This document shows, piece after piece, positions 20,081 through 28,665 of a DNA stretch of 64,000 bases. The translations under genes and the position numbers were made by a program. Under the pieces are notes generated by a model, which did no database searches, was not told the DNA's origin, and worked only from the letters and a program-made list of their open reading frames with translations. This DNA is from Pseudomonadaceae bacterium (GTDB taxonomy: Bacteria; Pseudomonadota; Gammaproteobacteria; Pseudomonadales; Pseudomonadaceae): contig JAUVZY010000010.1 in the NCBI GenBank assembly GCA_030602315.1, positions 35,205 through 99,204 of the forward strand, read 5' to 3'. Position 1 is the first letter of the stretch, and the number at the start of each line of letters is the position of its first letter.

Positions 20081-20893
20081 TCACTGCTGGATCTGTTGCT
20101 GCTGAAATTCCATTTCCTGCGGCGAGACCAATACCCGCGCGTGCATGTGCTCGAAGCCGCCGCCGCGCCGGACACCGCGTACCGGACAGGCATCCAGGTA
20201 GTCCAGCCCCACCGCGAGCTTCAGGTGCCGGTCCGGGCGCAACAGGCCGTTGGTCACATCGAAGCTGTACCAGTCGCCGTCGAGGAAGGCTTCGGCCCAG
20301 GCATGGCTGGCCAGGTGGCCGGCGTCGTCGGTGAACAGGTAGCCCGAGACATAGCGGGCCGGCACGCCGAGGCTGCGCGCGCAGGCAAGAAACGCATGGG
20401 TGTGATCCTGGCAGACCCCGTTGCCGGCGGCGAAGGCCTGCGCCGCGGTGGTTTCCACGTCGGTGCTGCCCGGGGTGTAGGGCATCCGCTCGCGCAGCGC
20501 GTGCATCAGCCGCACCAGGCCGTCGCGCCCGGGCGGGTGGCCGATGTGCTGGCGCGCGAAGGCCATCAGCGGTTCGTCGGCCTGGGTCAGCCGGGTGCTG
20601 CGCAGAAACGGCAGCGGTGAGCCCTGGGCGCGCTCGGCCTCCAGCGTCACGTCGATCTCGACCTGGCCGCTGGCGTGGATCTGGATGCGGTTGTGCGGCT
20701 CGTCCATGGTCAGCACGTGCAGCACGTTGCCATAGGGATCGAGCTGCATGCGCGCCGGGCGCGGCAGGTCCAGCTTCCAGTTGAGCACATGCTGGCGCGG
20801 GCTCTCCTGCGGGGTGAGGCGCAGGTACTGGATGCTTCCGCGCACCTGTTCCTCGTAGTGATAGGCGGTGTCGTGGCTGACGGCGAATCTCAT
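20081..20893 (-). CDS. Transglutaminase-like cysteine peptidase of the Anbu locus
   Basis: A 270-residue protein starting MRFAVSHDTAYHYEEQVRGS, the N-terminal beta-sandwich domain found before COG1305 transglutaminase cores. The catalytic triad is visible: Cys in AAGNGVCQDHTHAF, His in LASHAWAEAFL and Asp in WYSFDVTNG. Such enzymes hydrolyse or ligate amide bonds in peptides. Its start overlaps the alpha-E stop by 4 bp, so translation is coupled. It probably cleaves or modifies the product of the linked ATP-grasp ligase. Confidence 0.9.
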   Translation of the reverse strand: MRFAVSHDTAYHYEEQVRGSIQYLRLTPQESPRQHVLNWKLDLPRPARMQLDPYGNVLHVLTMDEPHNRIQIHASGQVEIDVTLEAERAQGSPLPFLRSTRLTQADEPLMAFARQHIGHPPGRDGLVRLMHALRERMPYTPGSTDVETTAAQAFAAGNGVCQDHTHAFLACARSLGVPARYVSGYLFTDDAGHLASHAWAEAFLDGDWYSFDVTNGLLRPDRHLKLAVGLDYLDACPVRGVRRGGGFEHMHARVLVSPQEMEFQQQQIQQ

Positions 20894-21837
20894 GCGGCCT
20901 CCAGATAAGCGCTGTGAATGGCGAGACCGAGCTGGCGCAGCTGGTCGATGGACTCGGTGATCCAGTCGTGCAGGCCCTGCTCGAACACATCGTTGATGCC
21001 GGTGTAACGCACCCGCGCCACCAGCTCGGCGGCCAGGCGCTGGGCCGGGCGGCCGTTGTCGCCAGGCAGGCTGGAAAGGATCGCCTGCAGCTCCTCCAGG
21101 CAGGCGCGCAGCGAGCGCGGCACCTCGGGGCGCAACAGCAGCAGCTCGGCCACCTTCAGCGCGCGTGGCGAGCCGCGATACAGCTCGGCGAAGGCCTCGA
21201 ACGAGGACAGCGCGCGCAGCAGCGCACTCCACTGGTAGTAGGCACGCGCCGAGCGGTCGTCCGGATCTTCCTCTTCGCCGAGCAGCTCGTAGCGCGCATC
21301 CAGCAGGCGCAGGGTGTTGTCGGCCCGCTCGATGAAGGTACCCAGGCGAATGAAGCGATAGGCGTCGCTGCGCATGATGGTGCCGACGGTGGCCCCGCGC
21401 GACAGGTGCGAACGCTCCTTGACCCACTCGCAGAAACGCGTGGCGCCGTAGCGTCCCAGGCCCTGCTCGGCGATGACCCGGATTTCCAGCCAGCTGGCGT
21501 TGATGTTCTCCCACATGTCGGCGGTGATACGCCCGCGCACGGCATGGGCGTTGGTGCGTGCCGCGGCCAGGCAGCTGTAGATGCTCGCCGGGTTTTCCGC
21601 ATCCAGGGTGAGAAAGTGCAGCATCCGGTCCGACTGCAGCTCGCCGTGGCGCTGCCGGTAGTCGTCCATGGTCCCGGTGATCACCAGCAGCATGGCCAGC
21701 GCTTCCTGACCGTCGCCGCGGCCGCTCTGCGGCATCAGCGACAGCGAGTAGCTGACGTCGAGCATCCGCGCGAGGTTCTCCGCGCGTTCCAGATAGCGCG
21801 ACATCCAGTACAGGTCATCGGCAGTACGGCTCAGCAT
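20890..21837 (-). CDS. Alpha-E domain protein (DUF403)
   Basis: A 315-residue, mostly helical protein beginning MLSRTADDLYWMSRYLERAENLARML, the signature of the alpha-E family (COG2307). No catalytic motif is known. It always travels with permuted ATP-grasp and transglutaminase genes, sometimes fused to the former, so it is probably a partner or scaffold. It overlaps the ATP-grasp gene by 7 bp upstream and the transglutaminase gene by 4 bp downstream. Confidence 0.9.
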   Translation of the reverse strand: MLSRTADDLYWMSRYLERAENLARMLDVSYSLSLMPQSGRGDGQEALAMLLVITGTMDDYRQRHGELQSDRMLHFLTLDAENPASIYSCLAAARTNAHAVRGRITADMWENINASWLEIRVIAEQGLGRYGATRFCEWVKERSHLSRGATVGTIMRSDAYRFIRLGTFIERADNTLRLLDARYELLGEEEDPDDRSARAYYQWSALLRALSSFEAFAELYRGSPRALKVAELLLLRPEVPRSLRACLEELQAILSSLPGDNGRPAQRLAAELVARVRYTGINDVFEQGLHDWITESIDQLRQLGLAIHSAYLEAA

Positions 21838-23249
21838 TCGTCGTCCTCCACTACCCAGGTGTCCTTGGTGCCGCCGCCCTGCGACGAGTTGACCACCAGC
21901 GAGCCTTCGCGCAGCGCCACGCGGGTCAGCCCGCCGGGGACCAGGCGGGTTTCCTTGCCCGACAGCACGAACGGCCGCAGGTCGATATGGCGCGGGGCGA
22001 TGCCCTGCTCGACGAAGGTCGGGCAGGTGGAAAGGCTCAGGGTGGGCTGGGCGATGTAGGCCTCCGGACGCGCCTTGAGCCGCTCGCGGAACTGCTCGAT
22101 TTCCGCGGCGCTGGCGGCCGGGCCGACCAGCATGCCGTAGCCGCCCGAGCCCTGGGTCTCCTTGACCACCAGCTCCGGCAGGTGGGCCAGCACATGCGAC
22201 AGGTCGGCCGGCTTGCGGCACTGCCAGGTCGGCACGTTGGCCAGGATCGGCTCCTGATCCAGGTAGAAACGAATCATGTCCGGCACGTACGGATACACCG
22301 ACTTGTCGTCGGCCACGCCGGTGCCGATGGCATTGGCGAGCACCACGTTGCCGGCGCGGTAGGCCGCCAGGAGGCCGGGCACGCCGAGGGCCGAGTCCGG
22401 ATTGAAGGCCAGCGGGTCGAGGAAGGCGTCGTCCAGCCGGCGGTAGATGACATCGACCTGCACCGCCCCGGCGGTGGTGCGCATGAAGATCTTGTCGTCG
22501 CGGCAGAACAGATCGGCGCCCTCGACCAGCTCCACGCCCATTTCGCGGGCGAGGAAGGCGTGCTCGAAGTAGGCGCTGTTGTAGCGGCCGGGGGTCAGCA
22601 CCACCACCGTGGGGTTGTCCAGCGGGCTGGAACTCTTGAGGGTTTCCAGCAGCAGGTTCGGGTAGTGGTTGATCGGCGCGATGCGCTGCGCGGCGAACAG
22701 CTCCGGGAACAGGCGCATCATCATCTTGCGGTCTTCGAGCATGTAGCTCACGCCGCTGGGCGTGCGCAGGTTGTCTTCCAGCACATACCAGGTGCCGTCG
22801 CCGTCGCGCACCAGGTCGACGCCGGCGATGTGCGTGTAGAGGTCGCGGTAGAGGTTCAGCCCCTGCATGGCGATCTGGTAGCAATCGTTGGCCAGCACCT
22901 GCTCGGGCGGAATGACCCCGGCCTTGAGGATGTGCTGGTCGTGATAGAGGTCGGCGAGAAACAGGTTCAGCGCCTGCACGCGCTGGATGCAGCCGGCCTC
23001 GATGGTGCGCCACTCGCTGGCCGGGATGCTGCGGGGGATGGTGTCGAAGGGGATCAGGCGCTCGGTGCCCTGTTCGTCCCCGTAGAGGGTGAAGGTGATG
23101 CCGGCCCGGTGAAACAACAGGTCGGCTTCCCGTCGGCGCTGTGCCAGCACCTCCGGCGGGGTCTGCGCCAGCCACTGGGCGAAGCCCCGGTAATGCGGTC
23201 GGCAGCTGCCGTCCGCGGCGTACATCTCATCGAAAAAACCCCGATTCAT
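21831..23249 (-). CDS. Circularly permuted type 2 ATP-grasp protein
   Basis: A 472-residue protein of the COG2308 group. The ATG at 23249 follows GGGAG. The segment WYVLEDNLRTPSGVSYMLED holds the metal-binding ExN pattern of ATP-grasp enzymes, and LVVKETQGSGGYGMLVG is the ATP-clamping glycine-rich loop. Permuted family members are predicted to form peptide or amide bonds, like glutathionylspermidine synthase relatives. It is the first gene of a tightly overlapped operon with the alpha-E, transglutaminase and Anbu genes. speE, making the polyamine spermidine, lies upstream in the same direction, so a polyamine-containing substrate is an idea worth noting but unproven. Confidence 0.9.
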   Translation of the reverse strand: MNRGFFDEMYAADGSCRPHYRGFAQWLAQTPPEVLAQRRREADLLFHRAGITFTLYGDEQGTERLIPFDTIPRSIPASEWRTIEAGCIQRVQALNLFLADLYHDQHILKAGVIPPEQVLANDCYQIAMQGLNLYRDLYTHIAGVDLVRDGDGTWYVLEDNLRTPSGVSYMLEDRKMMMRLFPELFAAQRIAPINHYPNLLLETLKSSSPLDNPTVVVLTPGRYNSAYFEHAFLAREMGVELVEGADLFCRDDKIFMRTTAGAVQVDVIYRRLDDAFLDPLAFNPDSALGVPGLLAAYRAGNVVLANAIGTGVADDKSVYPYVPDMIRFYLDQEPILANVPTWQCRKPADLSHVLAHLPELVVKETQGSGGYGMLVGPAASAAEIEQFRERLKARPEAYIAQPTLSLSTCPTFVEQGIAPRHIDLRPFVLSGKETRLVPGGLTRVALREGSLVVNSSQGGGTKDTWVVEDDEC

Positions 23250-23495
23250 CGGCTGCTCCCGATCCGCTGGATGGGAGGCACGATGCAATCAGTGCGCCAT
23301 GTCACAAATACCGAGCGCTGAACGCAGGTCTGGCAGTTCGACTGCCGGGAGACGCACCAGGGCGGTGCAAGGCAAACCCAGCCGGGAAACGGCACCGCAC
23401 CATGAGCGCGCGACGCGCGCCAGGGTGCACAGGCAAAGCCAGAGGCGCGGTGCGTGGCGAGCCGTCATGGTGCAGACGGCCGCCACGCGCGAGGC

Positions 23496-24356
23496 TCAGT
23501 CGTTGCTCGGCTTGCGGATCGCCTGCAGCACGTACTGCGGCAGGGCGAAGGCGCCGACGTGGATCTCGGGGTTGTAGTAGCGCGTGACGATGCTGCTGCC
23601 GGCATAGCGCTGGCGCAGGGTTTCCAGCGGCAGCTTGCGGCTCTCGACGTTGCAGGCGCCCCAGGCGAAGGTCATCGCGCCGCCGATGTAGGTCGGCACC
23701 GCGGCCTGGTAGAAGTGCCAGTCGGGGAACAGGCCGTTCATGCGCTGGGCGGTGGTCTGCACTTCGCCCAGCTGCATGAACGGCGTGCCGTTCTGGGTGA
23801 CCAGGATGCCGCCATCGTTCAGGCAGCGCCGGCAGGCCTGGTAGAAGTTCTCGGAGAACAGCACCTCGCCCGGGCCGATCGGGTCGGTGGAGTCGGAGAT
23901 GATCACGTCGAACTTGTCCTGGGTGGTAGCGACGAAGTGCATGCCGTCATCGATCACCAGGTTCAGCCGCGGGTCGTCGAAGGCGCCCTGGGAGTGGTTG
24001 GGCAGAAACTCCTTGCACATCTCCACCACGGTGCCGTCGATCTCGACCATGGTGATGTGCTCGACCTCGCGGTGCTTGGCCACCTCGCGCAGGATGCCGC
24101 CGTCACCGCCCCCGATGATCAGCACCCGGCGCGGCAGGCCGTGGGCGAACAGCGGCACGTGGGTGAGCATCTCGTGGTAGATGAACTCGTCGGCCTCGGT
24201 GGTCTGGATCACGCCGTCCAGCGCCATCACCCGGCCCATGCGGGCGTTCTCGAAGATCACCAGGTGCTGGTGCTCGGTGCGCACTTCGTGCAGCAGCTTG
24301 TCCACGGCAAAGCGCTGGCCGTAGCCCTCGTACAGGGTTTCCAGATAGTCGCGCAT
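23496..24356 (-). CDS. speE: Spermidine synthase
   Basis: Aminopropyltransferase that makes spermidine from putrescine and decarboxylated SAM. The start [16 protein letters not shown] at 24356 has AGGAG upstream and gives 286 residues. [17 protein letters not shown] is the cofactor loop, and [18 protein letters not shown] holds the catalytic Asp. The 246-bp gap to the ATP-grasp gene contains no gene I can support. The reaction also releases methylthioadenosine, the feedstock of the mtn genes found about 1.2 kb downstream. Confidence 0.95.
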   Translation of the reverse strand: MRDYLETLYEGYGQRFAVDKLLHEVRTEHQHLVIFENARMGRVMALDGVIQTTEADEFIYHEMLTHVPLFAHGLPRRVLIIGGGDGGILREVAKHREVEHITMVEIDGTVVEMCKEFLPNHSQGAFDDPRLNLVIDDGMHFVATTQDKFDVIISDSTDPIGPGEVLFSENFYQACRRCLNDGGILVTQNGTPFMQLGEVQTTAQRMNGLFPDWHFYQAAVPTYIGGAMTFAWGACNVESRKLPLETLRQRYAGSSIVTRYYNPEIHVGAFALPQYVLQAIRKPSND

Positions 24357-24467
24357 TGAAGTCTCCTGAGGCAGGTCGCAGGCCACGACGACCCGCTGGC
24401 CGCCGCATGCTTAAAAACGGGCGGCCATTCTACGGCGTGCCGGATGACAGGTCGAACCTCGCGGCGG

Positions 24468-25019
24468 TCAGGGCGCCGGCAGCCGGGCCAACAGCCGCGG
24501 CGGCTCGGCCAGTGGCAGCGCGACGATCAGCCCTTCGCCCGAGCGCGGGAAGATGCCGGTCAGCGCGGTGATGTTGACCTGATGGGTGACCAGCACCACG
24601 GGCGGCCCTTCGCCCAGCGTGGCCAGTGCCTCGCGCAGCGCACGGGTTTGCGCCGCTTCGCGCGCCGGGTGCTGGAAGAACGAATCGAGTGCCGGCAGTG
24701 GCGTGACCTCACCCAGGCGCATCAGCCGCGCGGTATCCAGCGCGCGGCACCAGCGACTGCTAAAGACCCGTGCCGTGCCGATGCCTTGGCGACGCAAGCG
24801 CTCGCCCCAGCGCCGCGCCTGAGCCTGGCCGCGAACATCAAGATTGCGCTGGGTCGTGCAGTCGCCCAGCGTGAATCCCGGCGGGTCACCGAGCCCGGGC
24901 GCATGGGCGTGGCGGATCAGCAACAGCGCCTGCCCTTGGCGCAGCGTTGCCCACGCCTGCTCATCGGCCGCAGCGCTCAGCGGGATCAGGGCCAGCAGCA
25001 GCCAGGCCAGACGCCGCAT
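24468..25019 (-). CDS. Secreted histidine phosphatase-family protein
   Basis: A 183-residue protein from the ATG at 25019, with a signal peptide (RRLAWLLLALIPLSAAA) and the phosphatase RHG-like motif ALLLIRHAHAPG. The second catalytic His is in VVLVTHQVNITALTG. The pattern fits broad histidine phosphatases exported to the periplasm. The catalytic triplet is RHA rather than RHG, which still retains the nucleophilic His. Substrate unknown. Confidence 0.82.
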   Translation of the reverse strand: MRRLAWLLLALIPLSAAADEQAWATLRQGQALLLIRHAHAPGLGDPPGFTLGDCTTQRNLDVRGQAQARRWGERLRRQGIGTARVFSSRWCRALDTARLMRLGEVTPLPALDSFFQHPAREAAQTRALREALATLGEGPPVVLVTHQVNITALTGIFPRSGEGLIVALPLAEPPRLLARLPAP

Positions 25020-25027
25020 GGCGCGGA

Positions 25028-25219
25028 TCACAGACGGACCTTGCCCACCCGTGCGGCAGCCAGTGCCCACATGATCAGCCCCACCACCGGCAGCAGGGCG
25101 ATCACCAGCGTCCAGACCACCTTGCGGCCCAGCTCGATGTGCTGAAACCAGACATGAAAAATGGCCAGCACATCCAGCACCAATACCAGGATGGCCAGCC
25201 ATTCGTTTGCCCTGTCCAT
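25028..25219 (-). CDS. Small PLDc_N-domain membrane protein (copy 1)
   Basis: A 63-residue protein with two membrane helices (LAILVLVLDVLAIFHVWF and VVWTLVIALLPVVGLIMWAL) joined by a short basic loop, the layout of the phospholipase D nuclease N-terminal (PLDc_N) family without any catalytic domain. I chose the ATG at 25219, seven nt after GAGGAGGG; a GTG two codons earlier is too close to that site. It is 13 bp downstream of a paralogue. Confidence 0.75.
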   Translation of the reverse strand: MDRANEWLAILVLVLDVLAIFHVWFQHIELGRKVVWTLVIALLPVVGLIMWALAAARVGKVRL

Positions 25220-25232
25220 GGCCACGCCCTCC

Positions 25233-25439
25233 TCAGCTCAAGCGGTCGCGATCATCCACGTTGATGCCCCGCGGCCCGAAGAAGCCCCAGATGATCAAGC
25301 CGATCACCGGCAGGATCACGATCAATAGCACCCAGAGCACCTTCTTGCCGGTATCGGCCGAACTGCGCACCACGTTAGCGATCGCCCAGATATCCAGCGC
25401 CAGTATGAGCAGGCCGAAAAATCCGCCAAATGCCTCCAT
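25233..25439 (-). CDS. Small PLDc_N-domain membrane protein (copy 2)
   Basis: A 68-residue two-helix protein (FFGLLILALDIWAIANVV and VLWVLLIVILPVIGLIIWGF) ending in PRGINVDDRD. It shares the PLDc_N pattern LxxxLDIWAI...KxxWxLLIVxLPVxGLIxW with the next gene. GGGAGG lies 6 nt before the ATG. The pair probably arose by tandem duplication. Function unknown; relatives occur as stand-alone membrane or immunity-like proteins. Confidence 0.75.
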   Translation of the reverse strand: MEAFGGFFGLLILALDIWAIANVVRSSADTGKKVLWVLLIVILPVIGLIIWGFFGPRGINVDDRDRLS

Positions 25440-25538
25440 AACCAGCCTCCCGTATCGATCAGGATGGACTCGCCCGCCGGACCGAAGCCCGGCGGACGAC
25501 CTACTGCTTACGATAGCGCTCTGGCGTGCCGGTTCAGC

Positions 25539-26225
25539 TTAAGCGAAGGCGGCCGGATCAATGGCGGCAAAGCTGGCGACGGTCGGGTGCCCGGCCAGTT
25601 CGCCGCCCTCGCGCGCCAGGCCGCAGGTGGCCATGCCTGCCGCGCGCGCGGCATCGAGCTCCTCGACGATGTCCGAGAGAAACAGGATCTCGCCGCCTGG
25701 CCGGCCGATGGCCTGGGCGATGCGCGCGTAGGAAGCGGCCTCGCGCTTGTGCCCGGAGGTGGTGTCGAAATAGCCGGAGAACAGCGGGGTCAGATCGCCC
25801 GCCTCGGAGCAGCCGAAAATCAGCTTCTGCGCCTGGATCGAGCCGGAGGAATAGACGTACAGCTCCAGGCCCGCAGCCCGCCACTGGCGCAGCGCTTCGA
25901 CGGCATCGGGATAGACATGCCCCTTGAGTTCGCCGGCTGCATAGCCCTGCTGCCAGATCATGCCCTGCAGCGCCTTGAGTGGAGTGGCCTTGCGGTCGGC
26001 AGCGATCCACTCGAGCAGAATGGCGATGACCCGCTCGAGATCCGCCTGCGCCTCGCCGCTTTCGGCACGCACCGCGTCCAGCTGCGCGGCCACCTCCGGC
26101 TCGCCGGCATGCGCGCGGACGAACGCCGGCAGGTGCGCTCGGGCGTAGGGAAACAGCACGTCGAAGACGAAGCTCACCGCGCTGGTGGTGCCCTCGATGT
26201 CGGTGAGGATGGCCTTGATCGTCAC
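25539..26225 (-). CDS. mtnC: Acireductone synthase (enolase-phosphatase E1)
   Basis: Bifunctional HAD-family enzyme of methionine salvage; it enolises and dephosphorylates 2,3-diketo-5-methylthiopentyl-1-phosphate. It has 228 residues. The nucleophile motif is [14 protein letters not shown], with D9 and E11, the DxEGTT variant diagnostic of MtnC. Later HAD motifs [16 protein letters not shown] and [15 protein letters not shown] are present. It starts 4 bp after the mtnD stop codon. Confidence 0.95.
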   Translation of the reverse strand: MTIKAILTDIEGTTSAVSFVFDVLFPYARAHLPAFVRAHAGEPEVAAQLDAVRAESGEAQADLERVIAILLEWIAADRKATPLKALQGMIWQQGYAAGELKGHVYPDAVEALRQWRAAGLELYVYSSGSIQAQKLIFGCSEAGDLTPLFSGYFDTTSGHKREAASYARIAQAIGRPGGEILFLSDIVEELDAARAAGMATCGLAREGGELAGHPTVASFAAIDPAAFA

Positions 26226-26229
26226 CGGC

Positions 26230-26775
26230 TCAGTCCTCCAGGCGCGGGAAGCGCGAAGCGATGTCGTCGCCGGTGAACTGTGCGACCCAGCCTTCGGGGT
26301 TGTTGAACAGGCGGATGGCGATGAAGTGCGGGTTATCGCCCATGTCGAACCAGTGGCGGGTGCCGGCCGGTACCGAGATCAGGTCGTTCTTCTCGCACAG
26401 CACGTTGTAGACGTAGTCATCGACATGCAGGGTGAACAGCCCGCGCCCGGCAACGAAAAAGCGCACCTCGTCCTCGCCGTGGCGATGTTCGGAGAGAAAC
26501 TTCTGGCGCAGCTCGGCCTTTTGCGGGTGATCCTTGTCCAGGCTGACCACGTCGACGGTGCAATAGCCGCCCTCGGCCATCAGCTTGTCGATCTCGTGGC
26601 GGTAGGCGGCGATCACCTCCTCCGGGCTGGCACCGGGCGCCAGGGGCGCAGAGGCTTCCCAGCGCTCGAAGCGCACGCCAAGCTCGCTCAGGGTGGCGGC
26701 GATGTCCTCCGGGTGAGTCAGCACCTTGCTCGGCTGCAGAGGGGAGGATTCGTGGTGGACGCTCAGGTAACTCAT
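26230..26775 (-). CDS. mtnD: Acireductone dioxygenase
   Basis: Cupin metalloenzyme of 181 residues that cleaves acireductone to ketomethylthiobutyrate and formate (Fe form) or makes CO (Ni form). [14 protein letters not shown] supplies the H-x-H-x(3)-E ligands, and RHWFDMGDN the final His. [12 protein letters not shown] is the usual start, at 26775. It sits between mtnB and mtnC in the salvage operon. Confidence 0.95.
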   Translation of the reverse strand: MSYLSVHHESSPLQPSKVLTHPEDIAATLSELGVRFERWEASAPLAPGASPEEVIAAYRHEIDKLMAEGGYCTVDVVSLDKDHPQKAELRQKFLSEHRHGEDEVRFFVAGRGLFTLHVDDYVYNVLCEKNDLISVPAGTRHWFDMGDNPHFIAIRLFNNPEGWVAQFTGDDIASRFPRLED

Positions 26776-26813
26776 GGCAGTCTCCGTTCGGCCTTGGCCG
26801 CGGGTGGATCGGC

Positions 26814-27434
26814 TCAGCGCGCCTGCAGCGCGCGCATCTTCAGTTCGCAGTCGAAGAGAAACTCGAAGGCCTCGACCTGGCGCAGGGTGTCGCTCATCTG
26901 CGCGCCCCAGGTATAGAGGCCATGGCCACGGATCAGGTAGCCGACGCAGTCGGGGTGGCTGTCGAGCCAGGGTTGTACCTTGGCCGCCAGGCGGGCGATG
27001 TCCTGGTCGTTGTCGAAGATCGGCACCTCGACCTGGCTCTCGTGGGTGGTGATTCCGGCAAAGGCCTTCTGCAGCTCGTAATCGGCAAACACCAGCGAGT
27101 CGGCCAGGCACAGCCGCGAGAGCACCGTGGCGTTGACCGAATGGGTGTGCAGCACCGCGCCGATCTCCGGCTTCCAACGGTACAGCTGGGTATGCAGCAG
27201 GGTCTCGGCGGACGGTTTCTTGCCCTCTTCCAGGCTGTTGCCGTCCATGTCCACGGCGAGCAGGTCATCCTCGCCGAGCTGGCCCTTGTGTTTGCCGGAC
27301 ACGGTGAGCAATACCTCGGCGCTGGTCAGGCGTGCCGAGTAGTTGCTGCTGGTGGCCGGCGACCAGCCCCGTCCGTAGAGAAACCGCCCGGCCTCGATGA
27401 TGGCCTGGGACAGGTGTCTGCGGGTGGAAGTCAT
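26814..27434 (-). CDS. mtnB: Methylthioribulose-1-phosphate dehydratase
   Basis: Class II aldolase-fold zinc enzyme of 206 residues in methionine salvage. VLHTHSVNATVLSR carries two zinc His and GHGLYTWG the third; SATSSNYSAR-like sequence near residue 30 binds phosphate. It overlaps the upstream MFS gene by 4 bp and precedes mtnD and mtnC. mtnA and mtnK or mtnP, which make its substrate, are not in this window. Confidence 0.95.
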   Translation of the reverse strand: MTSTRRHLSQAIIEAGRFLYGRGWSPATSSNYSARLTSAEVLLTVSGKHKGQLGEDDLLAVDMDGNSLEEGKKPSAETLLHTQLYRWKPEIGAVLHTHSVNATVLSRLCLADSLVFADYELQKAFAGITTHESQVEVPIFDNDQDIARLAAKVQPWLDSHPDCVGYLIRGHGLYTWGAQMSDTLRQVEAFEFLFDCELKMRALQAR

Positions 27435-28579
27435 GTGCGTTCCTCTTTCAATCGAACGGCAATGATAACGGCTGCGGCGGCGGTCGCCAGACTGGCCAGG
27501 GCGAAAGTGGCGTCGGCGCCCAGGCTGTCCCAGCTGTAGCCGGCATACAGTGCGCCGAGCGCGCCGCCGATACCCGAGAGGGTGGCGTACAGCGCCTGCC
27601 CCTGGCCCTGCTGACGCTCGCCGAAGCTCTTTTGCACAAAATGGATGGCTGCCACATGGAAGCTACCGAAGGTGGCCGCGTGCAGCACCTGGGCCAGCAG
27701 CAATATCGGCAAATGCTCGGCGAGATAGCCCAGCAGCAGCCAGCGCAGGGTGGCCAGCACGAAACTGCCGAGCAGGATCTGGCGCAACGAGAAGCGCGCC
27801 AGTACCTCCTTCATCACCACGAACAGGATGATCTCGGCGACGACCCCCAGCGACCACAGGAGGCCGATCGCCCCACGCCCGTAGCCCAGCGTTTCCAGGT
27901 GGATACTGACGAAGGTGTAGTACGGCCCGTGGGACAACTGCATCAGCCCGGCGCAGACGTAGAAGGCCAGCACGCCGGGCACCCGCAGCTGGCGCAGGAA
28001 GCCGCCACGATCCAGGCCATCCTGCCGGGCCTGCGGCTGGGCATTGGGCACCCAGATGCTGGCCACCACGATGCAGGCCATGATGGTCAGGATCGCCGCC
28101 GGCCAGAGGTCCATGCCATGGCGCTCGAACAGCGCACCGAGGCCGACCACCGCCACGATGAAACCGATGCTGCCCCACAGGCGCAGCTGGCTGTAGCGCG
28201 CCGCCTGCTCGCGCAGGTGGGCCAGGGTGATGACCTCGAACTGCGGCAGGATGGCGTGCCAGAAGAACGCATGCAGCGCCATCACCAGCGCCAGCCAGGC
28301 GAAAGATTTGCCCAGCAGGATCAGCGCGAACGAGACCAGCGTACAGGCCGCCCCCAACCGCACGATGGCCAGCCGTCGCCCACTGGTATCCCCCAGCCAG
28401 CCCCAAAGATTGGGCGCCACGCAGCGCATCAGCATGGGGATCGCCACCAGCTCGCCGATCCGCTCGGCGGAAAAGCCCAGGTGCGCGAAATACAGCCCGA
28501 AGAAAGGCGCCGTCGCCCCGAGCAGGGCGAAGTAAAAGAGGTAGAAGCCCGACAGGCGCCAGTACGGAAGTGCAGACAT
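27431..28579 (-). CDS. MFS transporter of the MFS_1-like (LacY/HcaT-related) group
   Basis: A 382-residue, twelve-helix carrier starting MSALPYWRLSGFYLFYFALLG. The inter-helix motif NLWGWLGDTSGRR is the MFS loop 2-3 signature, and the FYFF-like opening is typical of the HcaT/LacY-related MFS_1-like group. It is the first gene of the mtnB-mtnD-mtnC transcript, overlapping mtnB by ATGA. A role in importing methylthio-compounds or purine-related salvage substrates is plausible by position only. Confidence 0.85.
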   Translation of the reverse strand: MSALPYWRLSGFYLFYFALLGATAPFFGLYFAHLGFSAERIGELVAIPMLMRCVAPNLWGWLGDTSGRRLAIVRLGAACTLVSFALILLGKSFAWLALVMALHAFFWHAILPQFEVITLAHLREQAARYSQLRLWGSIGFIVAVVGLGALFERHGMDLWPAAILTIMACIVVASIWVPNAQPQARQDGLDRGGFLRQLRVPGVLAFYVCAGLMQLSHGPYYTFVSIHLETLGYGRGAIGLLWSLGVVAEIILFVVMKEVLARFSLRQILLGSFVLATLRWLLLGYLAEHLPILLLAQVLHAATFGSFHVAAIHFVQKSFGERQQGQGQALYATLSGIGGALGALYAGYSWDSLGADATFALASLATAAAAVIIAVRLKEERT

Positions 28580-28593
28580 AAGTTGGAAGCTGA

Positions 28594-28660
28594 AAGCGGG
28601 AAGCAGCTGCCCGAACGCGCGGAGTCATTCGCTCCCGCTTCGAGCTTCAGCTTCCCGCTT
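28594..28660. repeat. Inverted repeat between aroC and the MFS gene
   Basis: AAGCGGGAAGC at 28594-28604 is the exact reverse complement of GCTTCCCGCTT at 28650-28660. Both arms lie within a longer low-complexity run of GAAGC/GCTTC steps, e.g. GGAAGCTGAAAGCGGGAAGC on the left and GCTTCGAGCTTCAGCTTCCC on the right. It fills the 86-bp gap between the aroC stop and the MFS start. Such GAAGC-rich imperfect repeats recur in Pseudomonas intergenic DNA; it may be a dispersed repeat or a transcript hairpin. Confidence 0.55.
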
Positions 28661-28665
28661 CGGGC

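Noticed and set aside
23289..23486. Possible 65-residue gene between speE and the ATP-grasp gene.
   Set aside because: No good ribosome site and a random-looking composition rich in Cys/Arg/Leu; the region holds nothing I can support.
28586..28660. SRP 4.5S RNA, because of GGAAGCAG-like sequence.
   Set aside because: The conserved 4.5S loop sequence is absent and the GAAGC run is repetitive; a dispersed inverted repeat fits better.
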